DNA from: Mucilaginibacter boryungensis
Lineage (GTDB): Bacteria; Bacteroidota; Bacteroidia; Sphingobacteriales; Sphingobacteriaceae
Reading direction: 5' to 3'
DNA length: 64,000 bases
NCBI RefSeq assembly: GCF_015221995.1
Contig: NZ_JADFFM010000001.1
Coordinates: forward strand, 1 to 64,000
Below, piece after piece: positions 44,520-54,666 of the stretch (within the stretch, counting starts at the first letter, position 1; every line of letters starts with the position of its first letter). A program made the position numbers and the translations under genes. A model generated the notes under the pieces. The model did no database searches. It was not told where the DNA came from and saw only the letters and a program-made list of their open reading frames with translations.

Positions 44520-46976
44520 TTAATTACCGCCGCCGGTATTTTTGGCGCCCCCTTTAGTGTCGTCGTTATTAATGCCACGTTGGTTCTTTTTGATCTCGCT
44601 GTTAAGCTTGCCAAATTTATAATTGAACCGTATAGCAAAATTACGATAGTAATTTTGATTAAATGAACTTTGTGCAAAATCTGCCGAGCTTGATGACGAT
44701 CTAAACGTTTGATATTTGCTGTAAGGGTTATTGGCCACCAACGATATACTTGCTTTTTTATCTAAAAAGTCTTTTGATAACACGTATGATGAAAAAATGA
44801 ATTTACTTGACTGGCCCTGCAGTGTGACATCGCCGCTGAAATAGCCAGAACTTATGCCAAAACGGTAGCCTTTATTAAACTTATATGCAATATTGCCAAA
44901 AGCATTACCAGTAAATCCGCTGTTTTTGTAGTACTGCCCGTTAAATGTGCCCGCCAGCCAAATTTTGCTTAATTGGCCATTTATGCTAAAGCTTAATTTT
45001 GTGGTGATGGGGAACGACATATTTATATTTAACCCCAGTGTTTTATTAGTGCCCAGGTTTTGATAAGTGGTGTTGGTAACAGTATCTGTTTTGCTGCCTT
45101 TGGTTTCTATTTGCAGCAGCGATACATTTTGGATGGCATTGTTAGAGAAAGCATAACTTAAACCAGCGTTGAACGAGTTTTTACCAAAACGGCTATAGTT
45201 CATCTCGAATGTGTTACTTAATTCGGGGCGAAGGTTAGGATTACCTGTATTTATAAACTTTGGATTAGACCTGTCAATAAACGGGTTTAATTGCTGGATA
45301 CCCGGCCGCTGGATACGCTGTGTATAGCCCAAATTAATACTACTTCCTTTAAAAGCGTGTTGCACAGATACCGAAGGAATAAGGTTGTTATAATCGGGGT
45401 TTACGGCGCTGCCTGCAGATGTAAAATTCGCATTGATATTGGTATGTTCTAAACGTGCGCCAATCTTACCCGTCCATTTATCTAATTTAAATTGGTAGGT
45501 ATTATACACGCTTAACACATCCTGGTGATAATCAAAATCATTGGTTTGCGAGGTGTTCGGTACAAACACGCCGGTTGTGGGGTCTTGATCTTCGCGATGG
45601 TACTCACTAAAATTATTCCGTAAAATGGCTTTAGCACCGGCTTCAACAGTTATCTTTTTTAGCGGATGTACATAATCCAATTGCAAAGTATGTTCACGGC
45701 TGCCTGAATTATTGAACTGATTATAGCTTGGGAAACTGCTGGCGGGATAACTGGTACGGTTTATAAAATTGTTAGTGGTTGATTGTGAGTTGGGCGAATT
45801 ACTGTATTTGTATGAAAAAGTAAGTAACTGATCTTTACTTTTTTTAAAGCCCAACTGATAGTTTATCGCAACATCGGTACCTACAAAATTACCTCTACCG
45901 CTGTTTAGCAGGTTATATGAGTTGGCAATACCGCCCAGTTTGTTGGTGCTGAGATTGACTTGTGAACCATTGTTGTTAAACGTATTGCCAAAAGTTTCGA
46001 TAGAGCCGGTTAACAGGTTCAGGCTATCCAACTCATAACTTAATTCGGCATTGGCATATTGATAATGCCCATCAAAACCGTTTATTCCATTTTGGTTAAT
46101 GGCCGAGCCATCTTTAAGCAGTTGTATATTACCAAACCCGGTCTCCTGGTGGTTTTGCCGCCCAAAACCTGCATAAGCCGACATGCCAAATTTACCTTGC
46201 TTTACATTGCCGTTAATGTTCAATCCCGGGCCCCAGATAGTATTTATACGACCGTTAATGCCCACATTATATCCTTGGTCGGCATTTTTTTTAGTAATAA
46301 TATTGATGATACCCGCTAAACCTTCTGCATCGTACTTAGCCGGTGGGGTGGTAATTACTTCTATCTTTTGAATATTGGTAGCCGGCATTGCTTTTAAAAC
46401 ATCCGATGGGTTTTTAGCCACCAACGCCGACTCCCGACCATTGATCAATATCTTATAGTTACCGCTGCCTTTTAGTTTAATATTATCCGATGCATCGACG
46501 GCCAGTAAAGGTACCTTGCGCATCATATCCAAAGCGCTCAAGGCTTTACTTTCAGGGTCGGCCTGCACATCGTAGCTTAAACGGTCTACCTCCTGTTTCA
46601 TTAAAGGTTTCAGCGCCGATACAGATACTTCTTTCAACTGACTGTTTGATGGCGATAGCACAATTTTTCCTACATCAAAATCAGCATCACCTTTAACAGC
46701 AAGGGTCTTGGTTTTATACCCTACGTATACTAATGATAGAGTATAGGGTTTGGGTGCCAGGTTTTTTACCTCAAAGGTCCCTTCGTCTTTAGTTAGCGAG
46801 CTTTTTACAGGTTGTTTAGTAGCAGCATCGCTCAAGCTAATAGTTACAAACCCCAATGACTTATTAGTTGCCGAATCTATCACCGTGCCTTTAACCGTAA
46901 TGGCTTTTACCGGTTGCTGGGCAAACAGTAAGCCGGTAAAAAGTAGAAATAATAAGGATAGTAGAAATTTTTTCAT
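44520..46976 (-). CDS. Outer-membrane beta-barrel receptor, first tandem copy
   Basis: An 818-residue outer-membrane protein with a signal peptide (ending LLFAQQ). A carboxypeptidase-regulatory-like domain (about 22-110) is followed by a plug-like domain with DMMRKVPLLAVDASDNIKLKG and PPAKYDAEGLAGIINIITKK, then a long beta-barrel (OMP_b-brl_3 type) starting YTQRIQRPGIQQLNPF-like repeats near the middle. It is a paralogue of the next gene and lies 109 bases downstream of it. The barrel end carries a polar tail, KKNQRGINNDD plus a Gly-rich end. Ligand unknown. An ATG at 47000 gives eight extra residues before the signal. Confidence 0.88.
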   Translation of the reverse strand: MKKFLLSLLFLLFTGLLFAQQPVKAITVKGTVIDSATNKSLGFVTISLSDAATKQPVKSSLTKDEGTFEVKNLAPKPYTLSLVYVGYKTKTLAVKGDADFDVGKIVLSPSNSQLKEVSVSALKPLMKQEVDRLSYDVQADPESKALSALDMMRKVPLLAVDASDNIKLKGSGNYKILINGRESALVAKNPSDVLKAMPATNIQKIEVITTPPAKYDAEGLAGIINIITKKNADQGYNVGINGRINTIWGPGLNINGNVKQGKFGMSAYAGFGRQNHQETGFGNIQLLKDGSAINQNGINGFDGHYQYANAELSYELDSLNLLTGSIETFGNTFNNNGSQVNLSTNKLGGIANSYNLLNSGRGNFVGTDVAINYQLGFKKSKDQLLTFSYKYSNSPNSQSTTNNFINRTSYPASSFPSYNQFNNSGSREHTLQLDYVHPLKKITVEAGAKAILRNNFSEYHREDQDPTTGVFVPNTSQTNDFDYHQDVLSVYNTYQFKLDKWTGKIGARLEHTNINANFTSAGSAVNPDYNNLIPSVSVQHAFKGSSINLGYTQRIQRPGIQQLNPFIDRSNPKFINTGNPNLRPELSNTFEMNYSRFGKNSFNAGLSYAFSNNAIQNVSLLQIETKGSKTDTVTNTTYQNLGTNKTLGLNINMSFPITTKLSFSINGQLSKIWLAGTFNGQYYKNSGFTGNAFGNIAYKFNKGYRFGISSGYFSGDVTLQGQSSKFIFSSYVLSKDFLDKKASISLVANNPYSKYQTFRSSSSSADFAQSSFNQNYYRNFAIRFNYKFGKLNSEIKKNQRGINNDDTKGGAKNTGGGN

Positions 46977-47085
46977 TGAATATAAGGCGGGGTACGACAC
47001 AAAGTAAGGGCTTCGTTTCCCTGATTAAAAATGGTTTAACAAACTTTAACGGATATTTAACATATTAAATTTTTTTTGCATACTG

Positions 47086-49488
47086 TTAATTCCCGCGTCC
47101 TCCGGCAGCATCGTCATTATTAATGCCGCGCTGATTTTTCTTTATCTGCGCGTTCAGCTTACCAAACTTATAGCTGAAATTAAAGCCAATGGTGCGGAAG
47201 TAATTAAGATTGCTGCTATAGGTCTCAAAATCATTGGTTTTGGTAATAAAATCAAGCTTAATAAACTTTTTATAGGGGTTATTAAAATTAACGTTAACCG
47301 AGCCTTTACCTTTCCAAAGCTCTTTAGTGATACTTGCACCACCGCCCAGCCAATAATTATCACGGCCTTGTAATAACACGTACCGGCTGTCAAAACCTAT
47401 ATTTAAACCAATGCGGTAGCCGTTATCAAATTTATAGCTGCCATTGGTGAACACGTGGCCTTGCTGGCCGCTGTTGGTATATAGTTTACCGTTATAAAAC
47501 CCATCCAGCCAAACCTGCAATAATTCGGTATTGATGTTAATATTCATTCTTTTTGTGATGGGGTAATTAACACTGACATCCAACCCAAGCCTTTTATTTT
47601 TCCCCACGTTGGCAAAGGTTTGTGTGGTGACATTTCCGTTTACGGTGGCTACGTTTTCAATAGTGTTGTTAGAGAAGGAATAGTTAGTGCTGATGTTGAT
47701 GGAGCCCTTATTAAAATTACCATAACTCAATTCGAAGTTATTGTTCACCGCCGGTCTCAGATCGGGGTTACCCATGTTAATGTATAAGGGGTTGCTCCTG
47801 TCTGAAAACGGGTTCAACTGGTATATGCCGGGGCGCTGTATACGCTGCGTAAAACCAAATGTAACACTACTATTTTTTAGTATCCGCTGCGCCGAGAAAG
47901 ATGGCACCAGGTTATGGTAAGACCGATCGAGCACGCCGGCTGCTGCAGACGTAAATTCGGCACCTATATTAGTGTTTTCAAAACGCAGGCCGCCTTTAAA
48001 CACCCATTTGGTGAATTTCAACGTGTACGAATTGTATATGCTGTAAACATCTTGCCGGTAAGTAAAGTTGTTAGTTTGCGAAGCATCTGTAAGGTATATG
48101 CCCGAGCTATTCTGCACATCGTTACTAAAATTGCTAAAGTTATTACGCAGGATCATTTTGCCGCCGGCCTCAACGGTTAGCACTTTAGCCGGCTGAATGT
48201 AGTCGACTTGGGTAGTATATTCTTTTGTGCCCGCATCATTATTTTGGCGATAGTTGGCTACCCCAGTTTGGTTGGTGATGACATTGCTAAACTGCTTGTT
48301 ATTTGAATTGCTGTATTTGTAAGAAACTGTGAGTAATTGATCTTTATGATTTTTAAAGCCCAACTGGTAATTCAGCCCTAAATCCATCCCATGCGATTTG
48401 TTATTGCCACTGTTATTTACATTATAAGCCTGTGTTAGCGTATTGGCCGCATTAAACAATTGCGTAAACTGGTTATTAGCATTATTGCCGGTGTTATTAT
48501 AATTGTTAAAAGTGCCGGTAAGCAGGTTTAAAGAATCTATTTCATAACTCAGTTCAGTACTGGCGTATAAGTTACTGCCGCCATTACCTCGGTTACCATT
48601 TTGAAATAAGCCTGAAGGCTGGGTAATAAAAGTAGTTTTGTTATCAAAATCAGATGCACGCATGGGCCTGGTTCCCTGGCCTATAAAGCCATTAAATCCA
48701 AATTTGCCCTGCTTAACTGTAGTGTTTAAGTTTACCCTGTAACCGAATACCGTATTGTAGTTAGTATTGATAGAACCATTATACCCCTGATCGCCATTTT
48801 TTTGAGTGATGATATTGATAATACCCGCCAGGCCCTCGGCATCGTACTTAGCCGGCGGGGTGGTTATCACTTCTATCTTTATAATATTTGTACCCGGCAT
48901 TGCTTTTAAAACATCTGAAGGGTTTCGTGCCATAATTGCCGATTCCTTTCCATTTAACAATATTTTATAGTTGCCATCGCCGCGCAGCTTAATATTGTCA
49001 TTCGCATCCACCGATAACAAGGGGACCTTTCGCATCATATCCAGCGCGGTTAACGATTTGCTCTCCGGATCTGCTTGTACGTCATAACTTATGCGGTCAA
49101 CCTCCTGCTTCATCAGCGGTTTCAACGCCGATACTGATACTTCTTTTAACTGACTGTTGGATGGCGATAGCAGCACTTTTCCAACGTTAATATCATTAAT
49201 ACCTTTAACTGTTAATATTTTAGTTTGATAACCTACATAAATAAGCGACAGTTGATAGGTTTTAGGCATTAAACCTTTTATTTCAAAACTGCCATCCTGC
49301 TTGGTCAAATTGCTTTTAACCGGCTTTTTTGTTTCCATATCAACAATAGTTATAGTTACAAAATCAAGCGGTTTATTGGTAACCGAATCAATAGCAATGC
49401 CTTTAACTGCTATAGTTTTTGTGGAGGTTTGGGCAAAAAGTGATACCGCTAAGCTGCAGCAAATAGCGGTTAGTAATAGTCTCTTCAT
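47086..49488 (-). CDS. Outer-membrane beta-barrel receptor, second tandem copy
   Basis: An 800-residue paralogue of the preceding entry with the same order: signal peptide (ending SLFAQ), carboxypeptidase-regulatory-like domain, plug-like domain (EVDRISYDVQADPESKS, PPAKYDAEGLAGIINII) and barrel with FTQRIQRPGIYQLNPF. Similarity is strongest over the first 240 residues and at the C-terminal tail KKNQRGINNDD, and lower in the outer loops, which are rich in Asn. It is the upstream gene of the pair; both may be cotranscribed. Ligand unknown; no biosynthetic or transport partner is adjacent. Confidence 0.88.
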   Translation of the reverse strand: MKRLLLTAICCSLAVSLFAQTSTKTIAVKGIAIDSVTNKPLDFVTITIVDMETKKPVKSNLTKQDGSFEIKGLMPKTYQLSLIYVGYQTKILTVKGINDINVGKVLLSPSNSQLKEVSVSALKPLMKQEVDRISYDVQADPESKSLTALDMMRKVPLLSVDANDNIKLRGDGNYKILLNGKESAIMARNPSDVLKAMPGTNIIKIEVITTPPAKYDAEGLAGIINIITQKNGDQGYNGSINTNYNTVFGYRVNLNTTVKQGKFGFNGFIGQGTRPMRASDFDNKTTFITQPSGLFQNGNRGNGGSNLYASTELSYEIDSLNLLTGTFNNYNNTGNNANNQFTQLFNAANTLTQAYNVNNSGNNKSHGMDLGLNYQLGFKNHKDQLLTVSYKYSNSNNKQFSNVITNQTGVANYRQNNDAGTKEYTTQVDYIQPAKVLTVEAGGKMILRNNFSNFSNDVQNSSGIYLTDASQTNNFTYRQDVYSIYNSYTLKFTKWVFKGGLRFENTNIGAEFTSAAAGVLDRSYHNLVPSFSAQRILKNSSVTFGFTQRIQRPGIYQLNPFSDRSNPLYINMGNPDLRPAVNNNFELSYGNFNKGSINISTNYSFSNNTIENVATVNGNVTTQTFANVGKNKRLGLDVSVNYPITKRMNININTELLQVWLDGFYNGKLYTNSGQQGHVFTNGSYKFDNGYRIGLNIGFDSRYVLLQGRDNYWLGGGASITKELWKGKGSVNVNFNNPYKKFIKLDFITKTNDFETYSSNLNYFRTIGFNFSYKFGKLNAQIKKNQRGINNDDAAGGRGN

Positions 49489-49630
49489 TTGTTACGCTAA
49501 TAGACGCCAGATTTGATAAAGCGTTACAGGAATAAAATTTTAATTTTTTGCAGGGGGGAACAAAAAAGACAGTATTTACCCAATAAAACTAAGGATATAG
49601 TTTTATTGGGTGGTCAAAGTAATAGAATTG

Positions 49631-50194
49631 TTACTTATTGTTAAATTTTGTCATAGTAAGCTCGGTACCAATAGTGGCAAAGCTTTTAATAATTTCAATA
49701 GATTTATCTATAAGTGCGGGGATCTCGGGCAATTCATCATGGTCGAAACCGCTCAGCACATAATCAACCTGGCGACCTTTGGGGAAGTTATCGCCCACGC
49801 CAAAACGCAGGCGGGCGTATTGGTCGGTACCCAGGGCAAGTTCAATATTTTTAAGGCCGTTATGCCCCGCAGCGCTGCCTTTGGGTTTCAGGCGCAGGGT
49901 GCCCAGAGGGAGGGCAATTTCGTCAACAATAACCAGCACGTTCTCAATAGGGATCTTTAACTCCTTCATCCAGTGGCTTACGGCTTTGCCACTAAGGTTC
50001 ATATAAGTAGTAGGCTTTATCAGGTGCAGCATACGGCCTTTATACTTCATTTCGGTATAATAAGCCAGGCGCATATTATAAAAATGCAGACTTTCCTGTT
50101 TAGCCAACTGATCGAGCACCATAAAGCCCGCATTGTGCCGTGTATCGGCATACTCTTGTCCAATATTTCCTAAACCTACTATCAAATATTTCAT
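49631..50194 (-). CDS. pth: Peptidyl-tRNA hydrolase
   Basis: A 187-residue Pth with the family blocks YLIVGLGNIGQEYADTRHNAGF (catalytic His in TRHN), LIKPTTYMNLSGKAV, and VIVDEIALPLGTLRLKPKGSAAGHNGLKNIE (catalytic Asp replaced in part but D and the GHNG loop present). It releases peptides from peptidyl-tRNA dropped by the ribosome. It follows rplY on the same strand, an arrangement conserved in many bacteria. A CCCC-TAAA-GGGG repeat element lies directly upstream of the start, and the rplY terminator lies in the 123-base gap. Confidence 0.96.
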   Translation of the reverse strand: MKYLIVGLGNIGQEYADTRHNAGFMVLDQLAKQESLHFYNMRLAYYTEMKYKGRMLHLIKPTTYMNLSGKAVSHWMKELKIPIENVLVIVDEIALPLGTLRLKPKGSAAGHNGLKNIELALGTDQYARLRFGVGDNFPKGRQVDYVLSGFDHDELPEIPALIDKSIEIIKSFATIGTELTMTKFNNK

Positions 50195-50195
50195 A

Positions 50196-50213
50196 CCCCA
50201 GCCCCTAAAGGGG
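50196..50213. repeat. CCCCAGCCCCTAAAGGGG repeat word
   Basis: An 18-base word with a CCCC-TAAA-GGGG hairpin directly upstream of pth. Words of this type are familiar as dispersed intergenic repeats in Bacteroidota; only one copy is present in this window. Confidence 0.5.
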
Positions 50214-50242
50214 ATTCATATTGTTTGATGCAATTATACAAA

Positions 50243-50272
50243 AAAAGCGACGGGCCAAAACCCATCGCTTTT
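50243..50272 (-). terminator. Terminator downstream of rplY
   Basis: A 12-bp stem with one mismatch (AAAAGCGACGGG with CCCATCGCTTTT) and a short loop; on the minus strand it runs into TTTTTTT. It lies 45 bases after the rplY stop and before pth. Confidence 0.8.
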
Positions 50273-50317
50273 CAAATAATTTAGTGTAATCACCAAATTG
50301 GTGGAATATTCAATTAA

Positions 50318-50899
50318 TTATTTTTTACCAGCAGCTTCCTGCTCAGCCTGACGTAATGCACGTGAGGTAGTGATTGAAAGAATGGTATCTTCCGGAGCGT
50401 TAGTTATGGTCAGGTTTGGAAAGCTAACCTCGCCTACACGCACAGATTTACCAACTTCTAAGCCTTCAATGCTTACTTCAATGTTATCTAAGTGGTTTTT
50501 AGGTAATGCTTTAACGCGCAGCTTACGCAGTTTTTGCACTAATTTACCACCCATTTTAACACCTGGCGAAGTACCGGTTAAACGAACCGGGATCTCAATG
50601 GTAACTTCTTTTTTATCGTCCAGCAATAAAAAGTCAACGTGCAGCATTTGTTCCGTTAACGGATGGAACTGCATGTCCTGGATAATAGCCTGTGATTTTG
50701 TACCGGCTATGTCTAAATCGATGAAATGAACTTCGGGGGTATAAACCGCCGGTTTCAAATCAGCTGCAGACACTGAAAAGTGGGTTTGAGTAGCCCCACC
50801 ATAAAGAACTGCGGGGATTAAACCCTGGTAGCGCAGCTCTTTAGCGTCCCTTTTCCCTACGTTCTCTCTCAGAGAACCGCTAATAGCAATTGATTTCAT
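50318..50899 (-). CDS. rplY: 50S ribosomal protein L25/general stress protein Ctc
   Basis: A 193-residue L25 of the long (TL5/CTC) type. The N-terminal 5S rRNA-binding domain covers about residues 1-90 (LRENVGKRDAKELRYQGLIPAVLYGG; FHPLTEQMLHVDFL) and the C-terminal beta domain covers the rest (VEIEIPVRLTGTSPGVKMGGKL-like block, SVRVGEVSFPN). It binds 5S rRNA in the large subunit. It follows prs by 66 bases on the same strand, a gene order widely conserved in bacteria, and is probably cotranscribed with it. Confidence 0.96.
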   Translation of the reverse strand: MKSIAISGSLRENVGKRDAKELRYQGLIPAVLYGGATQTHFSVSAADLKPAVYTPEVHFIDLDIAGTKSQAIIQDMQFHPLTEQMLHVDFLLLDDKKEVTIEIPVRLTGTSPGVKMGGKLVQKLRKLRVKALPKNHLDNIEVSIEGLEVGKSVRVGEVSFPNLTITNAPEDTILSITTSRALRQAEQEAAGKK

Positions 50900-50965
50900 T
50901 TTAATTATTTATTGTTATTTATTATTATTCCGTAGCTACTGCTACAGTGCTTTTAATTATTGTTA

Positions 50966-51910
50966 TTAGTCAACCTTAAACAGCTGACTTATCGAGCCAT
51001 GTTCGTTCACGTTAGTGATAGCACGGGCAAACAGGTCGGCCGTTGATAGTACCTTTATTTTCGAACACTCCTGCTTCAGCGGAATGGTATCGGTGACTAT
51101 CAATTCGCTTAACACCGAGTTTTCTATGGTTTCGTACGCCTTTCCCGATAGTATCGGATGGGTACATACCGCCCGAACAGTGTTCGCACCTTTTTCCATA
51201 ATCAGCGCGGCTGCTTTTGCAAGTGTACCGGCAGTATCGCACATATCATCAATAAGCACTATATCCAGGCCTTCAACATCACCAATTATCGTCATCGATT
51301 CTATCTCGTTGGCGCGTTTACGGCGTTTGTCGCATATTACTACCTCGGCGTTAAAATACTTAGCAAAGGTACGCGCCCTGTACGATCCGCCCATATCGGG
51401 CGATGCGATGGTCAGGTTTTTCAATTTCAGGCTTTTAATATACGGTACAAATATTACCGAGGCATCCAGGTGGTCAACCGGGATATCAAAAAAGCCTTGT
51501 ATCTGCGCGGCGTGCAAGTCCATGGTCATAATACGGTTAATGCCCGAAGCTACCAGTAAGTTAGCTACCAGTTTTGACCCTATGGCCACACGTGGCTTAT
51601 CTTTTCTGTCCTGGCGTGCTAAACCAAAGTATGGGATAACAGCCGTAACATAATGCGCTGATGCGCGTCGCGCGGCATCAGTCATCATTAACAGTTCCAT
51701 TAAGTTATCGGTAGGCGGATTTGTTGATTGTATCAGAAATACATCGCAGCCGCGAATCGATTCGTTAAAATGGGGTTGAAACTCCCCATCGCTAAAGCGC
51801 GAAACAACCACATCGCCCAGTGGATGGCCATATTTTTCAGCTATTTTTGCTGCAAGCGCCGTAGTGCCTGAGCCTGCAAATAATTTGACCGTATTAAACT
51901 GTAATGGCAT
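50966..51910 (-). CDS. prs: Ribose-phosphate pyrophosphokinase
   Basis: A 314-residue PRPP synthetase of standard length. Key blocks: DGEFQPHFNESIRGCDVFLIQST, IPYFGLARQDRKDKPR (ATP-binding flexible region), MDLHAAQIQGFFDIPVDHL, and the PRPP-binding loop IVLIDDMCDTAGTLAKAA. It makes PRPP from ribose 5-phosphate and ATP for nucleotide, His and Trp synthesis. Upstream gap sequence consists of repeated CCGAAAT-type words rather than recognisable promoter elements. Confidence 0.97.
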   Translation of the reverse strand: MPLQFNTVKLFAGSGTTALAAKIAEKYGHPLGDVVVSRFSDGEFQPHFNESIRGCDVFLIQSTNPPTDNLMELLMMTDAARRASAHYVTAVIPYFGLARQDRKDKPRVAIGSKLVANLLVASGINRIMTMDLHAAQIQGFFDIPVDHLDASVIFVPYIKSLKLKNLTIASPDMGGSYRARTFAKYFNAEVVICDKRRKRANEIESMTIIGDVEGLDIVLIDDMCDTAGTLAKAAALIMEKGANTVRAVCTHPILSGKAYETIENSVLSELIVTDTIPLKQECSKIKVLSTADLFARAITNVNEHGSISQLFKVD

Positions 51911-51916
51911 CTTTTA

Positions 51917-52044
51917 TATTCGGATTTGGGATATTGGATTCGGATTGGTCCTTAGCACTAATTTCAAAACCTAATAAAACAGTTTCGGATTTCAAATGCC
52001 CCATTTCAAAATAAATCCGAAATCAAACATCCGAAATCCGAAAT
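51917..52044. repeat. Intergenic CCGAAATC/GATTTCGG word cluster
   Basis: Between prs and the tRNA gene the words ATTCGGAT (left part, about 51917-51946) and ATCCGAAAT (right part, about 52012-52042) recur several times in opposite orientation, so the ends of the gap can pair. No coding potential. Confidence 0.55.
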
Positions 52045-52051
52045 AACCTTG

Positions 52052-52122
52052 TTGCCCGACCAGGATTCGAACCTAGACAAACGGTACCAAAAACCGTCGT
52101 ACTACCATTATACTATCAGGCA
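52052..52122 (-). tRNA. tRNA-Gln (anticodon UUG)
   Basis: A full cloverleaf can be drawn on the minus strand. The acceptor stem is TGCCTGA/TCGGGCA (7 bp with one G-T pair), the D-stem GTA/TAC, and the anticodon stem ACGGT/ACCGT with loop TTTTGGT. This puts UUG at positions 34-36. The T-arm is CTAGG-TTCGAAT-CCTGG. The discriminator base is A and the CCA end is not encoded. It is a single tRNA gene with its own promoter. Confidence 0.95.
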
Positions 52123-52133
52123 ATTCACCATAA

Positions 52134-52162
52134 CAAAAGTACCTTTTGAAACGGACTGCAAA
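52134..52162 (-). promoter_or_regulatory. Promoter of tRNA-Gln
   Basis: On the minus strand TTTG (52162-52159), a 17-base spacer and TACTTTTG (52141-52134) match the Bacteroidota promoter TTG-N17-23-TAnnTTTG. Transcription would begin only about five bases before the mature tRNA 5' end, as expected. Confidence 0.65.
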
Positions 52163-52294
52163 TATAAGACGATAATTTTAATCTCAAAACCTAAATTCAA
52201 AAAATATTGGACAGCCCAAGTGTTAAATATACCTGCTTGTTTAAGGGCGGTTTTTAACCTAAAACACAGCATTTAATCTGATGCAGGTGCCAAA

Positions 52295-53722
52295 TTAACA
52301 TTCCGGCAAGCTTATCGGGATATTGATAGCCAGGCCACCGTCGGCGGTTTCTTTGTATTTGGAGTTCATATCGAGGGCGGTTTGCCACATGGTTTTCACA
52401 ACAGCATCCAAACTTACCTTAGCATTATCTGGATTAGTTTGCAATGCCAATTGCGAAGCAGTGATGGCTTTAATAGCGCCCATAGTATTCCGTTCGATAC
52501 AGGGGATCTGAACAAGGCCACCAATAGGGTCGCAGGTCATGCCCAAGTGATGTTCCATGGCAATCTCGGCAGCCATTAATACCTGACGCTGTGAGCCTCC
52601 CAGGCACTCTGTAAGCGCTGCTGCTGCCATGGCCGATGATACACCTATCTCGGCCTGGCAACCGCCCATAGCGGCAGATATAGTGGCCCCTTTCTTAAAT
52701 ATACTGCCTACCTCAGACGCGGTTAGTATAAACTGAATTACCTGATCGTCTGTATAGCCATCGCAAAAAATCATATAGTAAGCCAGCACAGCCGGTATAA
52801 CGCCAGCTGCGCCGTTAGTGGGCGCGGTAACTACGCGCCCAAAAGATGCGTTTTCTTCGTTCACGGCCAGGGCAAAACAGCTTACCCAGTCTAATATATT
52901 TTTAAAACCGCTGCCGGTAGCCCGGATTGCGGTCAGCCATTCATCAAAATTGGTATAAACGGCGTCACCTATCAGTCGCTTGTTCAGTGTAGCGGCACGG
53001 CGCGCAACGTTCAGGCCGCCGGGTAAGTGGCCCATAGTATGGCAACCGCGATAGATACATTCTTTCAGTACACGGAAGATATTTAATACGCCACTACGTG
53101 TTTCCTGTTCGCTGCGCCAGGCCAGTTCGTTCTCCATCACTACTTCCGATATTTTAAGGCCGGTTTTTATGCACCAGTGCAGCAAATCGCCTGCGGTATC
53201 AATAGGAAAAGGTAAGTCTACTTCGGTTTTGTTTAGTCCATTGTCGTTATCCTGAACCACAAAGCCACCGCCAATGGAATAATAGGTTCCCGACACCGCT
53301 TTGCCATTATTTAAAAACGCCTGGAACGTAACCGCGTTTGGATGAAAAGGCAGGCTCTCCAAAAACAGGAAGATTAGGTCATCATCGTAAGAAAAATTAA
53401 TTTCCTGTTGATTACCTAACACTAATTTATGGTCGTTTTTTATCAGATCGACCTTATAGCCGATATTATTTACATCAAAGGTAACGGGGTCGTCACCACT
53501 TAATCCCAGTAGTATAGCTATATCTGTACCGTGCCCCTTACCTGTTTTAGCGAGCGAGCCATACAGCAATATCTTAACTTCGGTAACCAAGTCGAGCACA
53601 TTCTGCGCTTTCAGCAGTTGTAAAAATTGCTGGGCGGCCCGCCACGGACCAAGCGTGTGCGAACTTGAAGGGCCAATGCCAATTTTAAAAATATCAAATA
53701 CGGAGATCTGTTCGCGTTGCAT
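52295..53722 (-). CDS. sdaA: L-serine ammonia-lyase (iron-sulfur type)
   Basis: A 475-residue fused beta/alpha serine dehydratase. The N-terminal beta domain begins [25 protein letters not shown] (serine-binding SSSHT) and the alpha domain carries the conserved glycine-rich and Cys blocks: [42 protein letters not shown], and [23 protein letters not shown], which supply iron-sulfur cluster cysteines. It deaminates L-serine to pyruvate. A single gene preceding (on the minus strand) the tRNA-Gln. Confidence 0.96.
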   Translation of the reverse strand: MQREQISVFDIFKIGIGPSSSHTLGPWRAAQQFLQLLKAQNVLDLVTEVKILLYGSLAKTGKGHGTDIAILLGLSGDDPVTFDVNNIGYKVDLIKNDHKLVLGNQQEINFSYDDDLIFLFLESLPFHPNAVTFQAFLNNGKAVSGTYYSIGGGFVVQDNDNGLNKTEVDLPFPIDTAGDLLHWCIKTGLKISEVVMENELAWRSEQETRSGVLNIFRVLKECIYRGCHTMGHLPGGLNVARRAATLNKRLIGDAVYTNFDEWLTAIRATGSGFKNILDWVSCFALAVNEENASFGRVVTAPTNGAAGVIPAVLAYYMIFCDGYTDDQVIQFILTASEVGSIFKKGATISAAMGGCQAEIGVSSAMAAAALTECLGGSQRQVLMAAEIAMEHHLGMTCDPIGGLVQIPCIERNTMGAIKAITASQLALQTNPDNAKVSLDAVVKTMWQTALDMNSKYKETADGGLAINIPISLPEC

Positions 53723-53768
53723 TGATGCAATTTAGCAAAGTATTGGGCTAATCATCAAATAACAATAA

Positions 53769-54644
53769 TTATGTGGCCTTTTCTTCGGTATCCTCAGCCC
53801 CTTCCTCAACAGCTGGCGGTGCCACAGGTAAGATAACCCCCGGCAATTTTATGCCCGCGGCTTTCAGATCTTTTATCACATTTTCCTGCAATTCCAGTTT
53901 AGCGGAAAGGAAATTGGCCGGTTCAACCCACACACGTACGGTGAAGCGGATGCCGTCCAATTCCAGCGCAATAACGCCTACATTGGTGGCAGGGGTAGAA
54001 AGGACATTCTTTGTTTTCTTGATTGATTTATAAATAACTTCCTTTACCTTATCCACATCCACCGCGTATTCCAGTTTCAGTTCAAAATCAAGGCGGCGCT
54101 TACCTTCGCGGGTTACGTTGGTAATAACCTCGTTAAACAATTTCCCGTTGGGGATAATAACCGTTTTATTATCAGCAGTAAGCAATACGGTGTAGAATAT
54201 CTGGATAGAAATTACTTTACCATCCTGGCCCTGCGCTAAAATACTGTCATCCAAATCAAAGGGCTTAAGCAATAATATCAGTATCCCACCCGCAAAGTTT
54301 TGGAAAGTCCCCGATAATGCCAAACCTGCGGCAACGGTCAACGCGCCAAAAATAGTGGTGAACAGGGTAACGCCGATACCCATTATTTGTAGTACAATTA
54401 CTACCAGTAAAATATTGAGGCCGGTTATACTAACACTAAGAAAGAAGGGTTGAAGTGAGGAGTGGACCTCCTTGTTGCTCATATGCCGCCTGATACGCGA
54501 CTTTAACATTTTGATGAGCCAAAGGCCGACTATCAGTATGATCAGCCCTACTATAATCTTTGGGCCATTATTTATTACCCATTCATAAGCCTTATCGTAA
54601 AGCTCGTCTACCTTATGGGTATAAATTTGCTTCTCTATCTTCAT
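53769..54644 (-). CDS. Small-conductance mechanosensitive channel (MscS family)
   Basis: A 291-residue MscS-type inner-membrane channel. Three transmembrane helices cover about residues 27-130; the pore helix is GALTVAAGLALSGTFQNFAGGILILLLKPFDLDD, the family signature. The C-terminal cytoplasmic beta/alpha domain follows (DGKVISIQIFYTVLLTADNKTVIIPNGKLFNEVITN). The last 20 residues are acidic (EEGAEDTEEKAT). It releases solutes on osmotic downshock. A possible microprotein gene lies 22 bases upstream on the same strand. Confidence 0.94.
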   Translation of the reverse strand: MKIEKQIYTHKVDELYDKAYEWVINNGPKIIVGLIILIVGLWLIKMLKSRIRRHMSNKEVHSSLQPFFLSVSITGLNILLVVIVLQIMGIGVTLFTTIFGALTVAAGLALSGTFQNFAGGILILLLKPFDLDDSILAQGQDGKVISIQIFYTVLLTADNKTVIIPNGKLFNEVITNVTREGKRRLDFELKLEYAVDVDKVKEVIYKSIKKTKNVLSTPATNVGVIALELDGIRFTVRVWVEPANFLSAKLELQENVIKDLKAAGIKLPGVILPVAPPAVEEGAEDTEEKAT

Positions 54645-54666
54645 AAAGCGGCAAATTTACTAATTA

